DNA of 64,000 nucleotides from an uncultured Myroides sp. (GCA_913777665.1 CAJYTF010000016.1:1-64000), one strand, 5' to 3'. Counted from the stretch's first letter, positions 43,842 through 52,620 are shown. The notes: generated by a model from the letters alone, not told the origin. Program-made: numbers and translations.

Positions 43842-44315
43842 ATGAAAAAAAGCATTTTCACATTTTTTGTTTTGGGTTTAACGGTTATTTCATGTAATAA
43901 GAAAGAAACTGAAACAACTACAGAAACAACAATAAGTACAGACAGCACAGAGATTATTGCAAACGATACAATAACTCATGCACACGATGGTCACACTACA
44001 CAAAACTCGTTAGATTGGAACGGAACATACGAAGCAACATTACCTTGTGCAGATTGTGCCGGTATTAAAACAACGATTACGTTAGATAAAAGCGGGACTT
44101 TTAAATATGCTGCCGAATATTTAGACAAAAATTTAAAGGTAAACGATGCCGGCGATATTATGTGGCATGACAACGGATCGGTTGCACATTTAAAAGGAAA
44201 AGATATTGATATTAAAGTGAAAGTAGTTGAAAACGGATTAGTAGGTTTGGATACCGAAGGTAAAGAAATTGATGGTCCGTTAAAAGAACATTACAACTAT
44301 AAAAAATTAAATTAA
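43842..44315 (+). CDS. NlpE-like copper resistance lipoprotein
   Basis: A 157-residue lipoprotein (lipobox VISC) with a Thr/Glu-rich tether followed by an NlpE N-terminal-type domain: DWNGTYEATLPCADCAGIKT carries the CxxC pair characteristic of NlpE. In E. coli NlpE signals envelope and copper stress through Cpx; here no Cpx partner is adjacent. A His-rich HAHDGHTTQ stretch in the tether may bind metal. Confidence 0.88.
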   Translation: MKKSIFTFFVLGLTVISCNKKETETTTETTISTDSTEIIANDTITHAHDGHTTQNSLDWNGTYEATLPCADCAGIKTTITLDKSGTFKYAAEYLDKNLKVNDAGDIMWHDNGSVAHLKGKDIDIKVKVVENGLVGLDTEGKEIDGPLKEHYNYKKLN

Positions 44316-44340
44316 TTTATTATCTGGAATTCTATAAATC

Positions 44341-44421
44341 GTCGCTTCGAGTAGCGAAACGGAGTGGAGCGTATCGAGAAGTTTAAAAGTATAAGTTCTC
44401 GACAGGCTCGAACTGACGAAG
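44341..44421. repeat. Palindromic intergenic repeat, TCGAG family (copy 2)
   Basis: Reverse complement of the element at 26622-26695: CTTCGAGTAGCGAAACGGAG, TATCGAGAAGTT and GTTCTCGACAGGCTCGAAC in the same order. Confidence 0.75.
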
Positions 44422-44467
44422 GTGAATAATTTTAGATTTTTAAATTTATAGACAATTATTTTATATA

Positions 44468-44498
44468 AAAAAGCAGAAGCTATGAGCTTCTGCTTTTT
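44468..44498 (-). terminator. Terminator of XRE operon
   Basis: A 13-bp stem AAAAAGCAGAAGC / GCTTCTGCTTTTT, two bases after the XRE stop on the minus strand. Confidence 0.88.
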
Positions 44499-44500
44499 GC

Positions 44501-44701
44501 TTAATCATCATCTTCCAATTCAAAAAGGCTGTCTAAAGGTATATTGAAAATCTTGGCAATTTTTAATGCCAGAACAGCAGACGGAATGTATTTTTTTGTT
44601 TCGATAGAATTAATTGTCTGACGTGAAACTCCGACCTTTTCCGCCAAATCGCCTTGGGTTAAATTGTGTCGGGCACGTTCTATTTTAATGTAATTCTTCA
44701 T
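44501..44701 (-). CDS. XRE/Cro-CI family regulator (YozG-like)
   Basis: A 66-residue single-domain helix-turn-helix protein: ERARHNLTQGDLAEKVGVSR with QTINSIETKKYIPS. The size and the acidic tail fit the small regulators that accompany integral membrane proteins in many Firmicutes and Bacteroidota. Its start overlaps the upstream membrane protein by 4 bases, so the set is one operon. Confidence 0.92.
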   Translation of the reverse strand: MKNYIKIERARHNLTQGDLAEKVGVSRQTINSIETKKYIPSAVLALKIAKIFNIPLDSLFELEDDD

Positions 44702-45123
44702 TCTTCTTTTTGTTTAGATAATGAATATATTTGTTGCCCAAAATTGGATAATATCATCAGTAAAATAAAAAACATTAATCCAAAGCCGTTGTAATGACTA
44801 TAATCAAAATCTAACCAATTAATCAAACTAAAAAGCGAGCTAATTAATAATGTTGTAATACCTGTAATTACTCCAAGAAGAACAGCAGACAAACGCATTT
44901 GTAAATACATTTCATCTCCATCATCTTTTGTCCATTGGGTCATAAAAAGTAAGAACATACCTACCAATGATATACTGGCAACAATTTTTGATAGTTTACC
45001 GAAATCTAACGATTCAGAAAAACCTGCGAGTTTTAGAAGTAATAATATTAATACAGGCAATAAAATGATTGCTAAACTGATCCACATTCTCTTTTTCGGA
45101 ATTAATCTACTTTTGTTATTCAT
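44698..45123 (-). CDS. Small membrane protein, paralogue A
   Basis: A 141-residue protein with four hydrophobic helices. The motif MTQWTKDDGDEMYLQMRL after the second helix is shared with the neighbouring gene (ITQWTKDDGDEMYLQFRL), showing a tandem duplication. No assigned function. Overlaps the XRE gene by 4 bases. Confidence 0.85.
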   Translation of the reverse strand: MNNKSRLIPKKRMWISLAIILLPVLILLLLKLAGFSESLDFGKLSKIVASISLVGMFLLFMTQWTKDDGDEMYLQMRLSAVLLGVITGITTLLISSLFSLINWLDFDYSHYNGFGLMFFILLMILSNFGQQIYSLSKQKEE

Positions 45124-45125
45124 AA

Positions 45126-45560
45126 TTAATCGTTTTTAGTTAGTTCTTTTCTTAATTTATAAACCTGACTACCAAAAACAAATAATTGCCACCACAAGAT
45201 CATAAACATTAAAAAGAAACTATTATGTATTCCAAAATCTGTAAAAGACAAGGTTACTAAATCCCAAATAGAATTTACCAAAAGGAAGCCAACTCCAAAG
45301 AAAACACTACTCAAACTGGAAATCAATCTAAACTGTAAATACATTTCGTCTCCATCATCTTTTGTCCATTGAGTAATAAAAAGTAATAACATTCCTAATA
45401 AAATTGTAGATGCTATCAAATTTGTAACAATTTTACCATACGTTTCAAAATCAAGAAAATTAAATATTCTTAATAGAACTAAAAATATGATAGGAATAAT
45501 AATAAGGGACAGACTAATCCATGTATTACGCTTTGGAATTAAAATTTTTCTAGTTTTCAT
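45126..45560 (-). CDS. Small membrane protein, paralogue B
   Basis: A 144-residue paralogue of the next gene, with the same four-helix plan, the N-terminal IPKRNTWISL and the shared QWTKDDGDEMYLQ motif. Two bases separate the genes. First gene of the operon; a -7 promoter motif lies at 45582-45589. Confidence 0.85.
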   Translation of the reverse strand: MKTRKILIPKRNTWISLSLIIIPIIFLVLLRIFNFLDFETYGKIVTNLIASTILLGMLLLFITQWTKDDGDEMYLQFRLISSLSSVFFGVGFLLVNSIWDLVTLSFTDFGIHNSFFLMFMILWWQLFVFGSQVYKLRKELTKND

Positions 45561-45581
45561 ATTAGTTAAGTTTATTTGCTA

Positions 45582-45589
45582 CAAATATA
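45582..45589 (-). promoter_or_regulatory. -7 promoter element of XRE/membrane operon
   Basis: TATATTTG on the minus strand, 21 bases upstream of the ATG at 45560. Confidence 0.6.
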
Positions 45590-45634
45590 AATAAACTTTT
45601 CAATTTGTAAAACAAACTTTACTTTATGATATAA

Positions 45635-45670
45635 AAAAAATCGATATGCTGTAATAACATACCGATTTTA
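45635..45670 (-). terminator. Terminator of glycosyltransferase gene
   Basis: Stem AAAATCGATATG / CATACCGATTTT with one mismatch, 25 bases after the stop; followed by a run of T on the minus strand. Confidence 0.7.
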
Positions 45671-45694
45671 AAAATATAGTTAGTTTAATTGTAT

Positions 45695-47176
45695 TTATGC
45701 TGTTGCAGGTAAATCGCGGGTTAACCAACCACTACGACCTGCGGTTATTATTGCGTAAGGCGTAATCCAGAATAAAGTAAATAGGTAGAATACGCTGTAG
45801 GTGTATGCTAAAAATGCTTCGGCAATATTGTATTTTTTTGCGTAGAAGAACATTTGAATACTAGAGAATACAAAGATTCCGGCTAAACTTGAACACACAA
45901 ACAAAATAGGATGTGTTACTACAAAAAATAATAACAAAAGCAATAAAGGATAAGCCATAATTACTTTAATCCACTGCATAGTCAGTAAAATACGTGAACC
46001 TGCTGTTGATTCTTCTCTAAACTTTGTAAAAGCAAACTTACTCATCATAATGTTTTCACGCACATTGCTTCGTTCCCAACGAACAAACATTTTATACAGA
46101 CTTTTGTATTTTTCGGGAATATTGGTATATACATACGCGTTCTTCTGAAACAAAACGTGCAAACCTTGCTTTAAAATCATGTTGGTTATTGCTCGGTCTT
46201 CGCCAATATCACTAGGTTGCCCCATAAAAGTCTGGTTCATCCAATCTTCTAAACAATTCATTACCGCATCTTTTCTGTAAGCCGCTAACGCACCTGGTGT
46301 ACATAAAACCGAACCAATGGCACTTTGCGCCGATCGAACAAATTCAAAACTAAAAACAAAACTTACGTTCAACATTTTTGGAATCAAACCTTTTTCTTTG
46401 TTCAAAACTCGAACATTTCCTGCTACAGCGCCACACTTTTCATTCACTGCAAACGGACTTACCAAGTTGCGTAACGTATCTTCTTTTACAATAGAATCGC
46501 TATCTACCGTTACAAAAACATCGCCCGTTCCTTCTTTAAAACCTCGGTAAAGCGCATGACGTTTTCCCATATTTTTAGGTTGCTGATAAATCGTTAATCG
46601 GTCGCCCAATTTGGCTTTTGCCTTCAACATCCACTGCCAGGTATCGTCTTTACTTCCATCATCAATAGATAAAATCTGTAATTTTTCTGCTGGAAAATCA
46701 CTGTCAGCTAAACTCAATAAGGTTTCATAAACCAGTTTTCCTTCGTTATAAGCCGGCACAATTACCGTACACGTAGGCAGTTTCTCATTACTTACCGCTT
46801 TTACAGGTTTGTATTTTATGTACAGCACAATTAAATAGGTTAAAAAACTTAACTGCAAAACCAACAAGGTTAACGCAACGTAGTTTATAGATGCGCCCCA
46901 CCAGGTATTCATGCGTTCAAAGTGCAGTTTTTCTATATCGGGCTGAAAATTTATAAAGGTAATTACAGATACAACCATTAAAAATAAGGTGGCAGCTACC
47001 ACGAAATAATCTTTATTTTTTAGGGAGTTTAATGAAAGTTGATCTAAAAACTTTGATCGATCTGCTTTTTGTTTTGAAGTATCGTCTCGAACTATAGTAA
47101 GATGACTGTTGTTTTGTTGATTGGGTGTGTCTAAAAATGGTTTGTTTTTTAAACACTGGTTGCCGGTTGTTAGCAT
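45695..47176 (-). CDS. Processive family 2 glycosyltransferase
   Basis: A 493-residue membrane glycosyltransferase of the NodC/HasA/cellulose-synthase type. Two membrane helices (about 58-78 and 95-117) precede the GT-A domain with TVIVPAYNEG, SIDDGSKDD, the DxD in TVDSDS, the GEDRAIT acceptor Asp and VRWERSN (the QxxRW equivalent); further helices follow. It should synthesise a beta-linked polysaccharide such as hyaluronan- or poly-N-acetylglucosamine-like polymer; the polymer is unknown. Stand-alone gene. Confidence 0.92.
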   Translation of the reverse strand: MLTTGNQCLKNKPFLDTPNQQNNSHLTIVRDDTSKQKADRSKFLDQLSLNSLKNKDYFVVAATLFLMVVSVITFINFQPDIEKLHFERMNTWWGASINYVALTLLVLQLSFLTYLIVLYIKYKPVKAVSNEKLPTCTVIVPAYNEGKLVYETLLSLADSDFPAEKLQILSIDDGSKDDTWQWMLKAKAKLGDRLTIYQQPKNMGKRHALYRGFKEGTGDVFVTVDSDSIVKEDTLRNLVSPFAVNEKCGAVAGNVRVLNKEKGLIPKMLNVSFVFSFEFVRSAQSAIGSVLCTPGALAAYRKDAVMNCLEDWMNQTFMGQPSDIGEDRAITNMILKQGLHVLFQKNAYVYTNIPEKYKSLYKMFVRWERSNVRENIMMSKFAFTKFREESTAGSRILLTMQWIKVIMAYPLLLLLLFFVVTHPILFVCSSLAGIFVFSSIQMFFYAKKYNIAEAFLAYTYSVFYLFTLFWITPYAIITAGRSGWLTRDLPATA

Positions 47177-47477
47177 AATACTTTTACTTTAAGAAATATG
47201 TTTGATGCTTATTGGTTAGATTAAATGATCAAACACCTTTTGGTTTGCTTAAATAAGTTTTCAAGTACTGTGCCACGGGCATTTTTAACAAGAAAGCGTT
47301 AAATTTTATGATAAATTGAGGTTTTACTGTAGAAGCCAATCCCCAAATTGGGTACAAAAACTGTACCATACCCCAATTGTTAAACCGTTGATTTATACAT
47401 TCAATTAACTAATTCAAGAGGATCAATCAATAAATTTCAATAAAAAATCCGTTACCAAACGATAACGGATTTTAAGT
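47177..47477. other. Intergenic region, about 300 bp
   Basis: Upstream of the glycosyltransferase gene and downstream of pepA. It holds a perfect GGTACA / TGTACC inverted repeat (47351-47367) inside a loosely palindromic patch (CCCCAAATTGGG, CCCCAATTG), possibly an operator, and the pepA terminator at 47444-47473. No small gene is convincing. Confidence 0.55.
47444..47473 (-). terminator. Intrinsic terminator of pepA
   Basis: An 11-bp stem AAAATCCGTTA / TAACGGATTTT, 5 bases after the stop, followed by TT on the minus strand. Confidence 0.85.
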
Positions 47478-48869
47478 TTACTTTTTATAATTCACAAAGA
47501 ATTCATGCAATGTACGGATTCCGGTTCCTGTTCCACCCAAACCTTTATAATTTTCAGGAGCTTCGGTAAAAGCAGGCCCGGCGATATCGATATGCACAAA
47601 CGGCGCCTTCGCAAAATGCTCTAAAAACTTACCGGCAGTAATGGTTCCGGCCATGCGTCCGCCAATATTTTTTAAATCGGCACAAGTAGATTTTAACTGC
47701 TCTTTATAATCGTCCCACAAAGGTAGCTGTACCACGCGTTCGTAAACTTTTTCACCTGCATTTAAAATATCATTAGTAACATTGTCTGATGCATTACTCA
47801 TTAAACAAGCTGCACGTGTACCAACCGCAACCAAGGCTGCACCGGTTAATGTTGCCGAGTTAATGATTAATTCCGGATTGTATTTTGTTGCATAACTAAT
47901 AGCATCTGCTAAAATCATACGTCCTTCTGCATCGGTATTTAAAACCTCAACCGTAGTTCCGTCCATCATGGTAATAATATCGCCTGGCGCATACGCATCA
48001 CCACCCGGACGGTTATCTGTAGCAGGGATCAATCCAATAATATGAACATTTAATTTGTTTAATGCCGCTGCGTAAACAGTTCCTGCCATCATTGCTGCAC
48101 CACCCATATCAGATTTCATTAAATCCATTGAGTTTGGTGTTGGTTTTAACGATAAGCCGCCGGTATCATAAACCACACCTTTACCAACTAAAACAATTGG
48201 TTTGTCGTTAATAGGGTTTGCAGGTTTGTATTCCATCACCGTAAAAGTTGGCGGTTGAATTGATCCTTTGTTTACAGCAAGCAATCCGCCCATTTTTAAG
48301 GCTTCGATTTCCGGTTTACGAAAAACTTCTACATGAAAATGAGCTTCGTCGCCAATTTCCTGAATCTCTTTTGCCAGTTGATTTGCCGTTAAGAACGAAT
48401 TTGGTTCGTTCACCATATCGCGCGCCCAGAAAACAGCTTTTATAACGTTGTTGATTCGATTTATTTCTTCGGCTGAAATATCGCCTAACATAAAAACGTT
48501 TTCTAAAGTGTATTCGCGTTCATCGGCATCTTTAAAGTATTTTAAAAACTGATAGTTCGATAACGCCAAACCTTCTGCCAACGCCAAAGTAGTTTCGCCT
48601 GAACCTATAATGGTAATATCGGTTGTTTTTTTATCTAATTTTTGACGGATATTAAAACCAGCAACACGCATTTTTTCCAAATCTGCGTTTTCTTTTACGA
48701 AAAAGTAAAACTGGTTGGCTATTTTTATAAAATCTTCTTTTGTTTCTTCGCTCTGAAAGGTTTTAAAAGCCTCGGTAACGTAATCAGGAGTTTGATTATT
48801 TAAAGTAGTTTGCCCGTTTACCACATAAACAAAAGCATCTCCTTTAATTTCTTGGGTTAATTGTAACAT
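47478..48869 (-). CDS. pepA: Leucyl aminopeptidase (M17)
   Basis: A 463-residue dinuclear zinc aminopeptidase. Metal and catalytic residues lie in VGKGVVYDTGGLSLKP, KSDMGGAA and the NTDAEGRMILADA signature. N-terminal regulatory/macro-like domain precedes the catalytic domain. I take the ATG at 48869 rather than the longer TTG frame (48914) because a -7 promoter element lies at 48890-48897, inside that longer frame. Confidence 0.95.
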   Translation of the reverse strand: MLQLTQEIKGDAFVYVVNGQTTLNNQTPDYVTEAFKTFQSEETKEDFIKIANQFYFFVKENADLEKMRVAGFNIRQKLDKKTTDITIIGSGETTLALAEGLALSNYQFLKYFKDADEREYTLENVFMLGDISAEEINRINNVIKAVFWARDMVNEPNSFLTANQLAKEIQEIGDEAHFHVEVFRKPEIEALKMGGLLAVNKGSIQPPTFTVMEYKPANPINDKPIVLVGKGVVYDTGGLSLKPTPNSMDLMKSDMGGAAMMAGTVYAAALNKLNVHIIGLIPATDNRPGGDAYAPGDIITMMDGTTVEVLNTDAEGRMILADAISYATKYNPELIINSATLTGAALVAVGTRAACLMSNASDNVTNDILNAGEKVYERVVQLPLWDDYKEQLKSTCADLKNIGGRMAGTITAGKFLEHFAKAPFVHIDIAGPAFTEAPENYKGLGGTGTGIRTLHEFFVNYKK

Positions 48870-48889
48870 TGTTTGTTTTATTTTGATTT

Positions 48890-48897
48890 CAAAAGTA
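48890..48897 (-). promoter_or_regulatory. -7 promoter element of pepA
   Basis: TACTTTTG on the minus strand, 20 bases upstream of the ATG at 48869; it decides the start codon. Confidence 0.6.
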
Positions 48898-48918
48898 CGA
48901 AAACGAACAGACAATAAA

Positions 48919-48953
48919 AAAATGAGTTTAACATATTTGCTAAACTCATTTTA
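48919..48953 (-). terminator. Terminator of lipoprotein gene
   Basis: Stem AAAATGAGTTTA / TAAACTCATTTTA just after the stop at 48957 on the minus strand. Confidence 0.8.
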
Positions 48954-48956
48954 CTT

Positions 48957-49508
48957 TTAATTGGTAGTTGCCGGTAAGTAAGAGTATGATTTTTGGTAAA
49001 CTCCATTTTCATAAAACAAAAGTCCACCTTCGTATTCACCTTTTACTTTTCTATCTCTTCCTTTTAATTCATTTTTAAAATCATTTACATACGCTCTAAA
49101 AAGTTTGTTTCCATAATATTTACTATCTATTACAAACAAGGGCGTGTTTCTGGGTTCTAATAAAGCAATATCTAAATCCATATAACTTGTTAAAACGAAA
49201 AAAACTTTGTAACCATTTTTTTTAGCATATTCTTCATAAACAGTTAAAGGCTTACACGCATCGCCTGTACAACCAACAGTATAAACATATACAAACGCTT
49301 TAGGATACTCTTTTAAAGCATCCAACAGCGTAGTGGCATTGGTTTTATAAACCCTGCTCATTTTTAATGAATTTTCTTTTTTAAATGGTTCTATTAAAGT
49401 TTTTTCATAAGGAGAAAGATATTTATAATCATCACCCAAACCACGTACTTGTACACATGAACAAACACAAAAACAAAGGGCTAAAAGAATTAAATAATAG
49501 TTTTTCAT
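48957..49508 (-). CDS. Lipoprotein with possible thioredoxin-like fold
   Basis: A 183-residue lipoprotein (lipobox VCSC). The strand VYVYTVGCTGDACKPL followed by a helix and VFFVLTSY, then a cis-Pro-like TPLFVID, suggests a thioredoxin-like fold; the Cys pair (GCTGDAC) has four residues between the cysteines instead of two, so activity is doubtful. The ATG at 49508 (MKNYYLI) gives a proper leader; the longer frame from 49571 lacks one. Confidence 0.75.
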   Translation of the reverse strand: MKNYYLILLALCFCVCSCVQVRGLGDDYKYLSPYEKTLIEPFKKENSLKMSRVYKTNATTLLDALKEYPKAFVYVYTVGCTGDACKPLTVYEEYAKKNGYKVFFVLTSYMDLDIALLEPRNTPLFVIDSKYYGNKLFRAYVNDFKNELKGRDRKVKGEYEGGLLFYENGVYQKSYSYLPATTN

Positions 49509-49537
49509 AATTTTTGATTTAAAGTAAATATAACTTT

Positions 49538-49545
49538 TATCTTTG
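49538..49545 (+). promoter_or_regulatory. -7 promoter element of glutaminase gene
   Basis: TATCTTTG, 20 bases upstream of the ATG at 49566. Confidence 0.6.
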
Positions 49546-49565
49546 ATTATATCTAAAATCCCATC

Positions 49566-50591
49566 ATGCAAAAATCACTTCTCTCAAAACTGTTTGTATT
49601 GTTTGTTACAGTAAATATGAGTTACTTTTCTTTAAATGCTCAGAAAAAATCAACAATAGCAACCGACAATAAAATTACCGAAAAAGTTTTACAGAATATT
49701 TTAGACGAAAACAAACATTTTGCTACACAAGGAAAAGTTGCCGATTATATTCCCGAATTAGGAAAAATGACTGCCGATGCCATTGCATTTTCTGTGGTTG
49801 ATGCTAATGGAAAAGTTATAAGCGTAGGCGATACTAACAAGAAATTCACCATGCAGAGTATTTCTAAAATTATTGCGTTGATGGTAGCTGTTCAAGAAAA
49901 CGGTGAAGAAGCCGTTTTTAAAAATATGGGCTATTTTGGATCCGACAAACCTTTTAATCATTTTGGAAATTTAGAGATTACAGGCAAACCGCTAAACCCA
50001 ATGATGAATGCCGGAGCCATTTTAACGGTATCGATGATTGAAGGCGAAGGCGAAACTGCTTTTCATAAGGTGTTGAAAATGGTTCGGTTTATCACCAAAA
50101 ACAACAACATTAACTATAACGAAGCTGTTTATTTGTCTGAAAAAGAAACCGGACACCGCAACCGAGGAATGTTTTACATTATGAAAAACAGCGGATTGAT
50201 TTCGGGCGAAGAAAATCAGTTAGATAATTATTTTAAACAATGTTCGATAGAAGTTACTGCCGAAGATCTGGCTAAAATTGGATACTTTTTTGCCAATGAA
50301 TGCGTACGATTTGATGGCGATGCCACTTATAAAAATGCCGATTTATCTAAACTGATTCAATCGCAAATGATGGTTGCCGGCATGTACGAATTTAGTGGCG
50401 AATATGCCCGCAGAATTGGTTTACCAAGCAAATCGGGTGTTGGCGGCGGAATTACCATAAGTGTTCCGGGTAAAATGGGAATTGGCGTTTTTAGCGCTCC
50501 TTTAGACAGTCATGGAAATTCGGTTGCGGGTTATCAAATGATATTGGATTTTTCTAAAAGATTCGGTTTGAATATTTTTGCTCCAAAATAG
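49566..50591 (+). CDS. glsA: Secreted glutaminase A
   Basis: A 341-residue beta-lactamase-fold glutaminase converting glutamine to glutamate and ammonia. The Ser-x-x-Lys catalytic motif is in FTMQSISKI, with conserved NPMMNAGAI, Glu/Asn of the NNNINYNE region, YxxGxRG-like RNRGMFYIMK, and the C-terminal PSKSGVGGGI. A signal peptide (about 1-25, ending NAQ) predicts export, unlike most bacterial GlsA enzymes, which are cytoplasmic. Confidence 0.95.
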   Translation: MQKSLLSKLFVLFVTVNMSYFSLNAQKKSTIATDNKITEKVLQNILDENKHFATQGKVADYIPELGKMTADAIAFSVVDANGKVISVGDTNKKFTMQSISKIIALMVAVQENGEEAVFKNMGYFGSDKPFNHFGNLEITGKPLNPMMNAGAILTVSMIEGEGETAFHKVLKMVRFITKNNNINYNEAVYLSEKETGHRNRGMFYIMKNSGLISGEENQLDNYFKQCSIEVTAEDLAKIGYFFANECVRFDGDATYKNADLSKLIQSQMMVAGMYEFSGEYARRIGLPSKSGVGGGITISVPGKMGIGVFSAPLDSHGNSVAGYQMILDFSKRFGLNIFAPK

Positions 50592-50593
50592 GT

Positions 50594-50763
50594 TTACCAC
50601 AGATGCACGGATTAATTTTTTACCACATAGAGACATAGTTTTATAAGTTTTGTTACACCACGTCAGTTCGAGCTTATCGAGAACTTATATTTTCAAACTT
50701 AAAAATAAATTTGCCACAGATTGCACGGATTAATTTTTTACCACATAGAAATATAGTTTTAAA
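50594..50763. repeat. Direct repeats flanking a palindromic element
   Basis: Two about 50-bp direct repeats (50594-50643 and 50711-50763, containing ACGGATTAATTTTTTACCAC) surround a TCGAG-family element with GTTCGAGCTTATCGAGAAC at about 50666-50684. Confidence 0.75.
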
Positions 50764-50764
50764 A

Positions 50765-51526
50765 TTAAATATTTCTAATAAATCTGCATTTTGGATAAGT
50801 CTTACAACCTAGAAAAAATCCAAATTTTCCTTTTCTTTTTATCAAATCACTGCCACACCTAGGACATTTATTCTGTGCTATAGATTTTTCACGATGATTA
50901 ATCCTACGCTTAATTGACTTTATATGTTGACCTTTGTTATATGATTCACTTACATTAGATAAGTTGATTTTTTGTGTAATTCTTTCCTTCTCTGCCTCTG
51001 TAAGATTTACTTCAGAATATTTTTTTATTGTTCTTAAAAGTTGACTTGAATTTATAACATCTTGAGAAGTATTTATTTTAATGTCAGCGTTGTTTGAAAA
51101 AACAATTATTGAATAGTACTTTATATGTGGATAATCAACAAGACATTTTTTTAGTGCTTTTATATGCCCTGAATTTTGTAGCAAAGGATTGTAAAATTTC
51201 TTTTTATACTTGAATATTATTTGAGTCCAAAATTCTGATTTCTCACCGCCCACAATCCATCCTTTAAAATTTTTAGTTTCAATAACGAAAATTCCAAAGT
51301 TGGAAATTACAATATGATCAATTTGTGATGTTACTTCATCATTTTTTACAACAACATTATTAATTACTTTATACTTCGAGTTATCTAAAAAATATAATAT
51401 TGAAGAAACAGTCTTTTCTCCAATTACACCTTTGATTTTTGCTTTGTAAAATACCCAAAAGATTGCTGGTGCAATAATTAATACTAGAATAAATAGTTCC
51501 ACTCTTATATTCTTTATAAAACTCAA
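50765..51526 (-). CDS. NERD nuclease-related protein with zinc finger
   Basis: A 253-residue protein with an N-terminal membrane helix (about 11-28), a NERD domain (about 32-150; VVVKNDEVTSQIDHIVISNFG, VIETKNFKGWI with the ETK triad of PD-(D/E)xK folds) and a C-terminal topoisomerase-type C4 zinc finger (CPRCGSDL...FLGCKTYPKCRF). A membrane-anchored putative nuclease. One base after the alkB stop and probably cotranscribed. Confidence 0.88.
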   Translation of the reverse strand: MSFIKNIRVELFILVLIIAPAIFWVFYKAKIKGVIGEKTVSSILYFLDNSKYKVINNVVVKNDEVTSQIDHIVISNFGIFVIETKNFKGWIVGGEKSEFWTQIIFKYKKKFYNPLLQNSGHIKALKKCLVDYPHIKYYSIIVFSNNADIKINTSQDVINSSQLLRTIKKYSEVNLTEAEKERITQKINLSNVSESYNKGQHIKSIKRRINHREKSIAQNKCPRCGSDLIKRKGKFGFFLGCKTYPKCRFIRNI

Positions 51527-51527
51527 C

Positions 51528-52133
51528 TTAAAACTTCATCTGCCTAAAAGTCAAACTAATTCTTGGTTCGGTTACTTTTTTTGTAGGAGCAATTCCGTGT
51601 AACCAATGTTTCTGCGTTTCACCTTTCATTTCAATTAACGATCCGTTTGGTAAATCAAAATGCCTTTTCTCTGCCGATTGCTTGTGTTTAAAATCAAAAC
51701 GGCGTTGTGCACCCAAACTTAAACACGCAATAGAACCGTTATCAACCAAATCTTTTTCGCCGTCGCTGTGCCAAGCCATACCTTCTTCGCCGCTGTGATA
51801 CAAATTCAGCAAACACGAATTGTACATACTGTCGGTATATAACTCAATCAACTGTTTTAATGCCAGTAATTCTTCAATCCAAGGTGTTGCAATTCGAGTA
51901 TAACCTGAATAGGTGTACGAAAAATCTTTAGATCCATACCAGGCAACTTTTCGTTTGGTAGTGATTTCCTTACCATAAATAACCGATTTATCGTGATACC
52001 ATTCAATTTTCTGCATTAATTCATTAAAAAAATGATTAGCTTCATTGGTATCCAACAAAATTCCATGGTAAATAACTTCGCCATCATAAGGCAATAAATT
52101 ATCAGTCGCAGCGTTGTTCGTAAATAAATCCAT
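51528..52133 (-). CDS. alkB: AlkB-type alpha-ketoglutarate dioxygenase
   Basis: A 201-residue Fe(II)/2-oxoglutarate dioxygenase of the AlkB family, which removes methyl groups from damaged bases. Iron ligands HSD (AWHSDGEKDL) and a distal His (HWLHGIAP), with the 2OG-binding Arg in PRISLTFR. The promoter element at 52152-52159 overlaps the longest start (52154), so the ATG at 52133 is used. Followed by the NERD gene with a 1-base gap. Confidence 0.93.
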   Translation of the reverse strand: MDLFTNNAATDNLLPYDGEVIYHGILLDTNEANHFFNELMQKIEWYHDKSVIYGKEITTKRKVAWYGSKDFSYTYSGYTRIATPWIEELLALKQLIELYTDSMYNSCLLNLYHSGEEGMAWHSDGEKDLVDNGSIACLSLGAQRRFDFKHKQSAEKRHFDLPNGSLIEMKGETQKHWLHGIAPTKKVTEPRISLTFRQMKF

Positions 52134-52151
52134 GTTATTAAATCTGTTAAG

Positions 52152-52159
52152 CAAAGATA
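52152..52159 (-). promoter_or_regulatory. -7 promoter element of alkB-NERD operon
   Basis: TATCTTTG on the minus strand, 18 bases upstream of the alkB ATG. Confidence 0.6.
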
Positions 52160-52226
52160 CTTATTTCCTTTTTTTGTATCTTCATAAAATTATATCACTC
52201 AACCTATTCAATTAAAATTTAAACTT

Positions 52227-52619
52227 ATGAAAAAACTTATTTTATTATTTGCATTTATTAGTTTGTTTTCATGCACTAGTGAAGAGAATTTTAAGCGTGC
52301 TGAAATTTCGGGCGAATGGAAAATGACTGCTTATCTTGGTTTTGTGCCCGAATTACCGCAGATTGAAAAAGGTTCGGTTGTTTGGAACATTGGTGCAACA
52401 AACATTTCAATGACCAATAACAGCGAACATGCTTATGTTAGCCAAGAAGGAACTTTTAGTTATCTTTGGTTAAATGCTGAAACCATTTTGATTAATTATC
52501 CCGACTTTCCCGGATATTACAAAGTTAATTTATTAGACGGCAAATTACGATTAACACGTACTGTTCAGCCAGGTACACCAGAGGTTTCAGATCAACCTGT
52601 TCTGGAATTCGAAAAATAA
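52227..52619 (+). CDS. Small lipoprotein, lipocalin-like pattern
   Basis: A 130-residue lipoprotein (lipobox LFSC). The pattern EISGEWKMTAYLG, then repeated short strands and LDGKLRLTRTV, resembles lipocalin-like small lipoproteins; tentative. Single gene closed by its own terminator. Confidence 0.7.
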   Translation: MKKLILLFAFISLFSCTSEENFKRAEISGEWKMTAYLGFVPELPQIEKGSVVWNIGATNISMTNNSEHAYVSQEGTFSYLWLNAETILINYPDFPGYYKVNLLDGKLRLTRTVQPGTPEVSDQPVLEFEK

Positions 52620-52620
52620 A

